A stretch of DNA of 13,857 nucleotides from contig DATMSO010000060.1 of the NCBI GenBank assembly GCA_035565335.1, forward strand, positions 1 through 13,857, given 5' to 3'. The stretch comes from Methylovorus sp035565335 (GTDB taxonomy: Bacteria; Pseudomonadota; Gammaproteobacteria; Burkholderiales; Methylophilaceae). The notes beneath the pieces were generated by a model. The model was not told the origin of the DNA. It ran no database searches and saw only the letters and a list, made by a program, of their open reading frames with translations. Below, piece by piece: positions 1 to 6,353 of this stretch (position 1 is its first letter; every line of letters begins with the position of its first letter). Made by a program: the position numbers and the translations under genes.

Positions 1-92
1 AAAAACATGCCCAGCATGCGCAATCCATAGATGGATGCCAGGCTCATGCTGGCGCGCAACTCCTGGGCGGACATACGTTCATTAGATGACAT
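1..92 (-). CDS. MFS transporter, N-terminal fragment (runs off window)
   Basis: Reading the minus strand from the ATG at 92 gives 30 codons, beginning MSSNERMSAQELRASMSLAS and continuing into IYGLRMLGMF at the window edge. The stretch SLASIYGLRMLGMF resembles the start of the first membrane helix of major facilitator superfamily transporters that sit divergently beside uvrA in many Beta- and Gammaproteobacteria; that comparison is from memory. If so, the protein would be an inner-membrane secondary transporter with about 12 helices; its substrate cannot be read from this fragment. No clear Shine-Dalgarno precedes the ATG at 92 or the in-frame ATG at 74, so the exact start is open. It shares its upstream region with uvrA. 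Confidence 0.6.
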   Translation of the reverse strand, partial: MSSNERMSAQELRASMSLASIYGLRMLGMF

Positions 93-101
93 GGAAATAG
101 A

Positions 102-135
102 TTGGGTTGGGACCGAAAATTGCGTATATTAACAG
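102..135 (+). promoter_or_regulatory. Candidate uvrA promoter with LexA-like (SOS) box
   Basis: TTGGGT (102-107), a 17-base spacer and TATATT (125-130) make a plausible sigma-70 promoter reading toward uvrA. It would leave a leader of about 185 bases. Overlapping the -10 is TTGCGTATATTAACAG (120-135), which has the TTG-N10-CAG form of a LexA operator and matches 11 of the 16 core bases of the E. coli consensus. The left half is degenerate (TTG for CTG). uvrA is a classic SOS gene, so the position fits repression, but the match alone is modest. Confidence 0.35.
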
Positions 136-320
136 GTTGCCCCCGCTCGGCCCTACATTCACTTGGGGCTATTTTGGTGGCCGCCAAATGCAAGCACCCG
201 GGAACCGGCCAGCCAGGCCGCAGATCAACCAGCATGGCCTGCATGAATTTTTTATGTCCACATTAGGAAAGCCTTATCGGCTGCGGATTTTCACGGATTT
301 GATTAGGTGATTGGATTTGC

Positions 321-3134
321 ATGGAATACATACGGATACGCGGCGCACGCACGCATAACCTGAAAAACGTTTCACTCGACCTGCCGCGCAACAAGATGAT
401 CGTAATCACCGGGCTTTCGGGCTCGGGGAAATCCTCGCTGGCATTCGACACGCTGTATGCCGAGGGGCAACGCCGCTATGTGGAGTCGCTCTCCGCTTAT
501 GCGCGCCAGTTTCTGGCCCGCATGGACAAGCCGGATGTCGATCTGATTGAGGGCCTGTCGCCTGCGATTTCGATTGAGCAGAAGTCGACGTCGCACAACC
601 CCCGTTCTACCGTCGGCACCGTGACCGAAATTCATGACTACCTGCGCTTGCTGTATGCACGTGCCGGCGACCCGGAATGCCCGGACCATGGCATCAAGCT
701 GGAGGCACAAACCGTTTCACAGATGGTCGATAGCGTGCTGGCCTTGCCGGAAGAAACCAAGCTGATGATCCTGGCGCCTGTGGTCAGCAACCGCAAGGGC
801 GAGCAGGTAGACCTGTTTGATGAGCTGAAGGCGCAGGGCTTTGTACGGGTACGTGTGGATGGCGAGACCTATGAGCTCGATGCCGTGCCCAAGCTGGCCA
901 AAACCACCAAGCATAATGTGGATGTGGTGGTGGATAGAATCAAGGTGCGCGCCGACATGAAGCAGCGCATTGCCGAATCCTTTGAGACCGCCTTGCGGCT
1001 GGCAGATGGCAAGGCCGTTGCCGTGGAAATGGATACCGCCAAGGAGCATCTTTTTTCGGCCAAGTTTTCCTGCCCGGTATGCGATTACTCGCTGGCCGAG
1101 CTGGAACCGCGCCTCTTCTCCTTCAACAACCCGATGGGCGCCTGCCCCAAGTGCGATGGCCTGGGCCAGATCAGCTTTTTTGATCCCAAGCGCGTGGTGG
1201 CCTTCCCGCATCTCTCGCTCGCCAGTGGTGCGATCAAGGGTTGGGATCGCCGCAACCAGTTTTACTTCCAGCTGTTATCTTCGCTGAGCCAGCATTATGG
1301 TTTTGATCTGGAAACCGCCTTTGAAGAACTGCCTGCCCATGTGCAGCATATTTTGCTGAACGGCAGCGGCAAGGAAGAAATCAGCTTCAAATACCTGAAC
1401 GAGCGTGGCAATTTTTATCAGAAAAGCCACACCTTCGAAGGCATACTGAACAATCTGCAGCGTCGTTATCACGAGACCGACTCGGTAACCGTGCGCGAAG
1501 AGCTGGCGAAGTACCTCAACTCGCAAGCCTGCCCGGAATGCAGCGGCACACGTCTGCGCCGTGAGGCACGCCACGTCAAGGTGGGAGGACGCAATATTCA
1601 CGAAGTCTGCGAAATCGCCCTGAAGCATGCGCTTGTGTTCTTTGACACGCTGGAACTCACCGGCCAGAAGCTGGCGATTGCCGACAAGATCGTCAAAGAG
1701 ATCAGCAATCGGCTCAAGTTCCTGACCAATGTCGGCCTGGAATACCTCTCGCTGTCGCGCTCGGCGGAAACCCTCTCTGGTGGCGAAGCGCAACGTATCC
1801 GACTAGCATCGCAGATCGGCTCCGGCCTCACCGGCGTCATGTATGTGCTGGACGAACCGTCCATCGGCCTGCATCAGCGCGACAATGACCGCCTGCTGGA
1901 AACCCTGATGCGCCTGCGCGACATCGGCAACAGCGTGATTGTGGTGGAACACGATGAAGACGCGATTATGGCGGCGGATTATGTGGTGGATATCGGCCCC
2001 GGTGCTGGCGAACATGGCGGGCATATTGTGGCCGCCGGCACGCCCAAGGAAATCCAGGACAATGCCAAGTCGCTGACCGGCCAATACCTCAGCGGCAAAA
2101 AAGCCATTTCCGTCCCCAAAAAACGCCATCAACCAGATCCGGAACGCTGGCTCCGGCTAACCCATGCCACCGGCAATAATCTGAAAGACGTGGACCTGGC
2201 GATCCCGGTTGGCCTGCTCACGTGCGTGACCGGCGTCTCCGGCTCCGGCAAATCGACCCTGGTGAATGACACCCTGTATCGCGTCGTCGCCAAACATCTG
2301 TACGGAAGCTCTACCGAGCCCGCCGAATTTGCCGAGATCGAAGGCCTGGCGTTTTTTGACAAGGTAGTAGACGTAGACCAAAGCCCGATTGGCCGTACGC
2401 CACGTTCCAATCCTGCCACTTACACCGGCCTGTTTACGCCGATACGCGATCTTTTCGCTGGCGTGCCAGAAAGTCGTGCGCGCGGTTATGGCCCCGGCCG
2501 TTACTCGTTTAACGTAAAAGGTGGCCGCTGCGAAGCCTGTCAGGGCGATGGCGTGTTACGGGTGGAGATGCACTTTCTGCCGGATGTGTATGTGCCTTGC
2601 GATGTATGCAAAGGCCAGCGCTACAACCGCGAAACGCTGGAAATCCAGTACAAGGGCAAAAACATTCACGAAGTGCTGGGCATGACGGTAGAACAGGCAC
2701 GCGACTTCTTCGATGCCGTGCCTGTGGTTGCCCGTAAGTTGCAGACCTTGCTCGATGTGGGTTTGGGCTACATTACGCTGGGGCAGTCGGCCACCACGCT
2801 TTCAGGCGGCGAGGCGCAGCGCGTCAAGCTGGCGCTGGAGCTATCCAAACGCGATACCGGCCGCACCTTGTATATTCTGGATGAGCCGACCACCGGTCTG
2901 CACTTTGCGGACATTCAGTTGCTGCTGGATGTGATTCATCGCCTGCGCGATGCCGGCAATACCATTGTCATCATCGAGCACAACCTGGATGTGATTAAAA
3001 CCGCAGACTGGCTTGTCGACATGGGCCCCGAAGGGGGTGACGGCGGTGGCATGGTGGTGGCGGAAGGCACGCCTGAGCATGTGGCCACCGTGGCGAAGAG
3101 CTACACTGGCAAATACCTCAAGGAATACCTCTAG
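321..3134 (+). CDS. uvrA: UvrA, excinuclease ABC subunit A
   Basis: ATPase that finds bulky DNA lesions for nucleotide excision repair: a UvrA dimer loads UvrB, after which UvrC cuts on both sides of the lesion. The 937 residues match the usual length (E. coli 940). Two ABC modules are complete. Walker A is at about 31-39 (GLSGSGKSS) and 638-646 (GVSGSGKST), the LSGGEAQR signatures are at 485-492 and 827-834, and the Walker B strands are at VLDEPSIGLH (509-518) and ILDEPTTGLH (852-861). Zinc-binding CxxC pairs are at 251/254 with 275/278 and at 737/740 with 760/763. The ATG at 321 starts the conserved MEYIRIRGARTHNLKN terminus; its ribosome site is weak (an AGGTG about 11 bases upstream). It is monocistronic, divergent from the MFS gene, and ends at a hairpin terminator. 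Confidence 0.98.
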   Translation: MEYIRIRGARTHNLKNVSLDLPRNKMIVITGLSGSGKSSLAFDTLYAEGQRRYVESLSAYARQFLARMDKPDVDLIEGLSPAISIEQKSTSHNPRSTVGTVTEIHDYLRLLYARAGDPECPDHGIKLEAQTVSQMVDSVLALPEETKLMILAPVVSNRKGEQVDLFDELKAQGFVRVRVDGETYELDAVPKLAKTTKHNVDVVVDRIKVRADMKQRIAESFETALRLADGKAVAVEMDTAKEHLFSAKFSCPVCDYSLAELEPRLFSFNNPMGACPKCDGLGQISFFDPKRVVAFPHLSLASGAIKGWDRRNQFYFQLLSSLSQHYGFDLETAFEELPAHVQHILLNGSGKEEISFKYLNERGNFYQKSHTFEGILNNLQRRYHETDSVTVREELAKYLNSQACPECSGTRLRREARHVKVGGRNIHEVCEIALKHALVFFDTLELTGQKLAIADKIVKEISNRLKFLTNVGLEYLSLSRSAETLSGGEAQRIRLASQIGSGLTGVMYVLDEPSIGLHQRDNDRLLETLMRLRDIGNSVIVVEHDEDAIMAADYVVDIGPGAGEHGGHIVAAGTPKEIQDNAKSLTGQYLSGKKAISVPKKRHQPDPERWLRLTHATGNNLKDVDLAIPVGLLTCVTGVSGSGKSTLVNDTLYRVVAKHLYGSSTEPAEFAEIEGLAFFDKVVDVDQSPIGRTPRSNPATYTGLFTPIRDLFAGVPESRARGYGPGRYSFNVKGGRCEACQGDGVLRVEMHFLPDVYVPCDVCKGQRYNRETLEIQYKGKNIHEVLGMTVEQARDFFDAVPVVARKLQTLLDVGLGYITLGQSATTLSGGEAQRVKLALELSKRDTGRTLYILDEPTTGLHFADIQLLLDVIHRLRDAGNTIVIIEHNLDVIKTADWLVDMGPEGGDGGGMVVAEGTPEHVATVAKSYTGKYLKEYL

Positions 3135-3145
3135 CCATAAAAACA

Positions 3146-3177
3146 CAGCCCCGTGCAGCGAATGCTGGACGGGGCTG
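3146..3177. terminator. Bidirectional hairpin terminator between uvrA and the HDOD gene
   Basis: CAGCCCCGT (3146-3154) pairs with ACGGGGCTG (3169-3177), and inside it CAGC-GAAT-GCTG extends the stem across a G-G mismatch. On the minus strand the stem is followed by TGTTTTTATGG, a good U-run for transcripts arriving from the HDOD gene. On the plus strand the tail is ATGTTGTTTAAA, weaker but T-rich. It lies between convergent stop codons at 3134 and 3205. Confidence 0.8.
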
Positions 3178-3204
3178 ATGTTGTTTAAAGCACGCAAGAA
3201 TCGC

Positions 3205-4032
3205 TTATAAAAAGCTTTCTGCCTCCGGGATCAGCGGACGGTAGCTATCGATACGCTCTATCCATTCAATCCGGTCCACGCCGAGCGCTTGCGCCACCTC
3301 AGGCTTGAGGGTTTCGGCAATGTGGGCAGACTCTTCCAGATTTTCCAGACCAAAGGCAATGTGGGCCGCCATGAACACCACCGGCGCCAGATCACAGGCC
3401 AGTTTGTCCAGCGGATCGGCGTAATAGCGAATCACGCGCTGAATATCCTCAGGGAAATTCCAGCGGCGCGCGAGTTCGGCACCGACCTGGCAATGATCCA
3501 GGCCCAGAGTGGCATTCTCCAGCGCCTTGCGCTCAATCACGCTCAAGCCTTTGCACTCTTCATCAATCTCCGCCGCTTGTACGGGGAAGACGATATGAAT
3601 CAGCAGCTGGCCGATGCTGTGCATGAGCGCCGCCAGGTAAGCGGTCTCTGTCGGCTTTTTCAGATCCTGGCTGATTTTACCGGCCACGGCCGCCGTGACC
3701 AGGCTATGGCGCCAGAACCGATTGATATCCAGCCCGGGCAAGGTAGTGAATGTGCCGGTCACGCCGGAGGCAATCACCAGCGTACGCAGCTTGCTGACCC
3801 CGATCACCGAAATGGCATCGGGAATGGTCTTGATGGTGCGGCTGACGCCGTAGTAGGAAGAGTTGGCCATGCGCAGCACCTTGGCCGAGAGCACCTGATC
3901 ATGCGCAATACGCGCTCCCAGCTGACCGAGGTCCACATCTTCGTTGTCCAGCATCAGGATGACTTCCTGCACGACCTTGGGCAAGGTTGGCAGGTTGAGT
4001 ATTGAATGAAAAAATTTGTCTACCACGTCCAT
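3205..4032 (-). CDS. HDOD-domain protein (likely signalling/output protein)
   Basis: A 275-residue protein that is almost entirely one HDOD domain, with no receiver, GGDEF or EAL module attached. Family landmarks are LPTLP (14-18), an N-terminal helical bundle with ARIAHDQVLSAKVLRMANS (40-58), WRHS (107-110), LMHSIG (136-141) and LDHCQVGAELARRWNFP (178-194). In true HD phosphohydrolases the motif at 136-141 would be HD. Here it is HS, as expected of HDOD proteins, which mostly appear to act as regulators rather than enzymes. The start is well set: GGGGGTGATC lies 6 bases before the ATG at 4032 and matches the 16S 3' end at 9 of 10 positions. The gene follows mtgA by 66 bases with no terminator, so it may be last in that transcript. 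Its biological target is unknown. Confidence 0.88.
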   Translation of the reverse strand: MDVVDKFFHSILNLPTLPKVVQEVILMLDNEDVDLGQLGARIAHDQVLSAKVLRMANSSYYGVSRTIKTIPDAISVIGVSKLRTLVIASGVTGTFTTLPGLDINRFWRHSLVTAAVAGKISQDLKKPTETAYLAALMHSIGQLLIHIVFPVQAAEIDEECKGLSVIERKALENATLGLDHCQVGAELARRWNFPEDIQRVIRYYADPLDKLACDLAPVVFMAAHIAFGLENLEESAHIAETLKPEVAQALGVDRIEWIERIDSYRPLIPEAESFL

Positions 4033-4098
4033 CTTGAGATCACCCCCACTAATTGTTGTTGCCGGGATTGCTTCCGGTCTTCTGGTTACGGCTGGCGC

Positions 4099-4791
4099 TC
4101 AAGGAACAACCACAGCATTCATCCGCGCCTGGATGATGCCGGTTTTTTTCAGCAAGCCGCGCGCATTTCGATGGCTGTCATAATAGCGCGGATTTGGCAC
4201 CATGGCAGCGAGTTTGGCGGCTTGCACAGGTGTCAGGCCTTTTGCAGGCGTATGAAAGTAATAGCGGGAGGCAGCTTCGGCACCAAATACGCCATTGCCC
4301 CACTCGATGACATTCAGGTAAATCTCATAGATACGCCGCTTGCTCATCATTTTTTCCAGCATGAGCGTGATCATGGCTTCTTCCAACTTGCGCCAGGGTG
4401 TACGCCGCGTCGACAGGAACAGGTTTTTGGATAGCTGCTGGCTGATGGTGGAGCCACCGGCCACAATCCGGCCTTTTCTCAGGTTTTTTTCATAGGCTTT
4501 CTGAATACCGTCCCAGTCAAATCCCTCATGCTCGACAAACCGGGAGTCTTCCGCCGCGATCACCGCACGCTTAAGGTGGATGGATATCTGGTTGTAAGGC
4601 ACCCATTGATGGCGCAATTCGGCGCCGGGCTTATCTTCCTGCAGCAATTCCAGGCGATCGCGCATGAAAGCACTGCTATCCGGGTTGTGCTGCACCCACC
4701 AGCAGATATGCAGGAATATCCATAGCTGATAAAGCACGATCAGCAAAAGCAGGGCAAGCAAGCCGCGCCATATCCATTGGCGCAATGTCAT
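4099..4791 (-). CDS. mtgA: Monofunctional biosynthetic peptidoglycan transglycosylase MtgA
   Basis: A glycosyltransferase of family GT51 that polymerises lipid II into glycan strands without making peptide cross-links; it acts at the periplasmic face of the inner membrane. The 230 residues have one N-terminal anchor (about 8-32, rich in Leu and Trp). The catalytic block follows: AEDSRF (80-85, with E81 the likely catalytic acid/base), HEGFDWDGI (88-96), GGSTISQQLSKNLFL (112-126), KLEEAM (135-140) and KRRIYEIYLNVIEWGNGVFG (151-170). There is no transpeptidase domain, so it is not a class A PBP. The ATG at 4791 overlaps the aroE stop as ATGA and has no good Shine-Dalgarno of its own, which suggests translational coupling to aroE. 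Confidence 0.95.
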   Translation of the reverse strand: MTLRQWIWRGLLALLLLIVLYQLWIFLHICWWVQHNPDSSAFMRDRLELLQEDKPGAELRHQWVPYNQISIHLKRAVIAAEDSRFVEHEGFDWDGIQKAYEKNLRKGRIVAGGSTISQQLSKNLFLSTRRTPWRKLEEAMITLMLEKMMSKRRIYEIYLNVIEWGNGVFGAEAASRYYFHTPAKGLTPVQAAKLAAMVPNPRYYDSHRNARGLLKKTGIIQARMNAVVVP

Positions 4792-5612
4792 GATTTGAAG
4801 TGCGCAATGACCGGCGCCGTGGCCGGCCGCACCTTGCGCCAGAGGTAAAACGACTCTGCCGCCTGCTCTATCAGCATGCCCAGACCATCGACCACATGAG
4901 CAGCACCATGGGTCCGGGCGAAGCTCATGAAGGGAGTTTCGCGACCATACATCATGTCGTAAGCCAACGATCCCGGCGCAAACATGGTCGGTGGCAATGG
5001 CAACTGCGAATCCGTTAGCCCGGCCGAGGTGGCATTCACCACAACATTAAATGCCTGTCCCGGCAGCTCTTCAAACGCCAGTGCCTGTACCGACACATAA
5101 AGCATCTCACCCTGCGCTTCCACCTTGCGCACCATCGCCAAGGCTTTATCCAGAGTACGGTTGGCCACCACCAGCAAAGCAGGCTGTTGCGCCAGAATAG
5201 GATGCAGCACGCCTTCGGCCGCGCCGCCAGCGCCGATCAGAAGCACCCGCTTGCCTTGCAAGGGGATGCCCAGATTATGCTGAATATCCCGCACCAGGCC
5301 TGCGCCATCGGTGTTATCGCCGATGATCTGGTCGCCCTGGAACATCAAGGTATTCACCGCGCCCGCATCATGGGCGCGCTCGGTAAGCTGCGTCGCCAGC
5401 TGAAACGCCTGCAGCTTGAATGGCACTGTCACGTTGGCGCCTTTGTAGCCTTGGGCCTGCATGGCATGTACGGTTTCCACAAAGGCATCCAGAGGAGCCA
5501 GCACCCGACCATACTCAAGCTGTTGCGAAGTTTGCTCGGCAAACATATGGTGTATCAGCGGCGACTTGCTGTGCTCGACTGGATTGCCGATCACGGCATA
5601 ACGATCCATCAT
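4788..5612 (-). CDS. aroE: Shikimate dehydrogenase (NADP+), AroE
   Basis: Reduces 3-dehydroshikimate to shikimate with NADPH, the fourth step of the shikimate pathway to chorismate and aromatic amino acids; cytoplasmic. At 274 residues it has family length (E. coli 272). Visible motifs are GNPVEHSKSP (9-18, shikimate binding), NVTVPFK (60-66, catalytic Lys66), NTDGAG with catalytic Asp102, the nucleotide loop GAGGAAEGV (127-135), NRT (151-153, NADP phosphate recognition), NATSAG (193-198) and DGLGMLIEQA (242-251). It opens with two Met codons (5612 and 5609); CAGG about 7 bases before the first favours 5612. It lies 18 bases after the rhodanese gene and overlaps mtgA by 4 bases, so the three are probably cotranscribed. 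Confidence 0.97.
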   Translation of the reverse strand: MMDRYAVIGNPVEHSKSPLIHHMFAEQTSQQLEYGRVLAPLDAFVETVHAMQAQGYKGANVTVPFKLQAFQLATQLTERAHDAGAVNTLMFQGDQIIGDNTDGAGLVRDIQHNLGIPLQGKRVLLIGAGGAAEGVLHPILAQQPALLVVANRTLDKALAMVRKVEAQGEMLYVSVQALAFEELPGQAFNVVVNATSAGLTDSQLPLPPTMFAPGSLAYDMMYGRETPFMSFARTHGAAHVVDGLGMLIEQAAESFYLWRKVRPATAPVIAHFKS

Positions 5613-5630
5613 GTAAAGACCTGCCCGCGA

Positions 5631-6086
5631 TCAGCTATTTGTCCAGGGCAGGCCCGCGGCTTTCCAGCCATTGACGTTACCGCGCTGACCGGTTTGTGGA
5701 TCAGTAGCGCCCTCAAACCCTTCGAGCACGTTGTAAGCCTCGGTGTAACCCATGGAATTGGCCAGCACTGCCGCATTATGCGAACGCCCGCCGGTGCGGC
5801 ACAAAAACATCACCAGGGCTTCATGGTCGACCTGCTTGTCCAGATGCGCAGCAAAATCCGGATTGGCGACCATGCCGGGGTAGAATGCCCATTCAATATG
5901 CAAGGCGTGGGGAACGCGACCCACCAGCTCAAGCTCGGCACGGCTTCTCACATCCACCAGGCGCGCCCCCGGCGCAGATGCCAGAATATGCTGCGCCTCT
6001 TCGGGAGTTAATGCGCCAGCATAGGGAAGATGATTAGCCTGAGCACGTTGCTTGGCTTTTTGTAATATTTGATTGATAGTTTCCAT
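5631..6086 (-). CDS. Single-domain rhodanese-like sulfurtransferase
   Basis: A 151-residue protein with one rhodanese domain (about 25-145) and no signal peptide, so probably cytoplasmic. The active-site loop CRTGGRS (96-102) carries the persulfide-forming Cys96. DVRSRAELELVGRVPHALHIEW (45-66) is the usual entry into the domain, and the C-terminal NVNGWKAAGLPW is typical of this subfamily. Such proteins move sulfane sulfur, but the physiological donor and acceptor cannot be inferred here. Only a weak GAG precedes the ATG at 6086. It is first in the minus-strand cluster with aroE and mtgA, and its promoter region is shared with the glnA enhancer. Confidence 0.9.
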   Translation of the reverse strand: METINQILQKAKQRAQANHLPYAGALTPEEAQHILASAPGARLVDVRSRAELELVGRVPHALHIEWAFYPGMVANPDFAAHLDKQVDHEALVMFLCRTGGRSHNAAVLANSMGYTEAYNVLEGFEGATDPQTGQRGNVNGWKAAGLPWTNS

Positions 6087-6119
6087 GATGCACTCATTTA
6101 TTTTGGAGATTTATCCCGA

Positions 6120-6149
6120 AGTATAGCGATAATTTCCATCCATGCACCA
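6120..6149 (-). promoter_or_regulatory. Candidate promoter of the rhodanese-aroE-mtgA cluster
   Basis: On the minus strand TATACT (6125-6120) is a 5/6 match to a sigma-70 -10 box and would give a start near 6113 and a leader of about 27 bases. No good -35 is present: the best is TTGGTG with a long 19-base spacer (reaching about 6150). That poor -35 lies inside the left NtrC half-site, so the promoter may depend on, or be blocked by, a bound protein. Confidence 0.35.
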
Positions 6150-6168
6150 AAAGCACCACTTTGGTGCA
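6143..6168. promoter_or_regulatory. Primary NtrC binding site (glnA enhancer, three half-sites)
   Basis: AGCACCA-CTT-TGGTGCA (6152-6168) matches the NtrC consensus TGCACCA-N3-TGGTGCA at 13 of 14 fixed bases. A further half-site, TGCACCAAA (6143-6151), makes a perfect 9-base inverted repeat with TTTGGTGCA (6160-6168) around an 8-base spacer, so two left half-sites compete for one right half-site. The main dyad is centred near -126 relative to the predicted glnA start, where enterobacterial glnA has its upstream enhancer. Confidence 0.82.
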
Positions 6169-6182
6169 TTTGCCCGGATGAG

Positions 6183-6199
6183 CGCCCGAATTCGGTGCC
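6183..6199. promoter_or_regulatory. Second, weaker NtrC site
   Basis: CGCCCGA-ATT-CGGTGCC matches the NtrC consensus at 9 of 14 fixed bases. Its centre (6191) is 31 bases, about three helical turns, from the centre of the strong site (6160). That is the phasing of the paired NtrC sites upstream of E. coli glnA and would allow cooperative assembly of NtrC oligomers. Called on spacing as much as on sequence. Confidence 0.5.
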
Positions 6200-6259
6200 C
6201 TGCTTTTTTATTCTCTTTTCTAAGTGATTATGTGAAAATGAGAATCTCGGGGTTTCCGA

Positions 6260-6275
6260 TGGCACGTTTCCTGCT
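6260..6275 (+). promoter_or_regulatory. Sigma-54 promoter of glnA
   Basis: TGGCACGTTTCCTGCT fits the -24/-12 consensus TGGCACR-N4-TTGCW with a single mismatch (C for the first T of the -12 element). GG (6261-6262) and GC (6273-6274) have the required 10-base separation. The predicted start is near 6286, giving a leader of about 68 bases. Together with the upstream NtrC sites, this is the standard arrangement for nitrogen-limitation induction of glutamine synthetase. Confidence 0.88.
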
Positions 6276-6297
6276 AGATACATTCAGCAGTTTTTCT

Positions 6298-6317
6298 ATC
6301 AAACCGTGTGGTTTGAT
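6298..6317 (+). promoter_or_regulatory. Perfect 8-bp hairpin in the glnA leader
   Basis: ATCAAACC-GTGT-GGTTTGAT forms an 8-bp stem with a 4-base loop, beginning about 12 bases after the predicted sigma-54 start. It is not followed by a run of T, so it is not an intrinsic terminator, and it does not cover the ribosome binding site. It could stabilise the mRNA 5' end or bind a regulator; the sequence alone does not decide. Confidence 0.5.
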
Positions 6318-6353
6318 TACTTAATTTACGCTTTTACGTTTTAGGAGAATGAA

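Noticed and set aside
107..310. A 67-codon plus-strand ORF in the uvrA leader.
   Set aside because: No ribosome site or recognisable product, and it covers the probable uvrA promoter and leader.
3289..4005. A 238-codon plus-strand frame within the HDOD gene.
   Set aside because: Antisense shadow of a domain-supported gene with a strong ribosome site; its own start has none.
5187..6011. A 274-codon plus-strand frame across aroE and the rhodanese gene.
   Set aside because: It spans two intact, convincingly conserved genes on the other strand and has no ribosome site or domain.
6234..6246. A Fur-box-like GAAAATGAGAATC between the NtrC sites and the glnA promoter.
   Set aside because: Two hexamers resemble Fur repeats, but the third, inverted repeat is absent, leaving 11 of 19 consensus positions; too weak to call in AT-rich intergenic DNA.
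6271..6290. CTGCT...AGCAG inverted repeat over the glnA -12 element and start site.
   Set aside because: Only 5 bp with a 10-base loop; expected by chance and the left arm is simply part of the -12 element.
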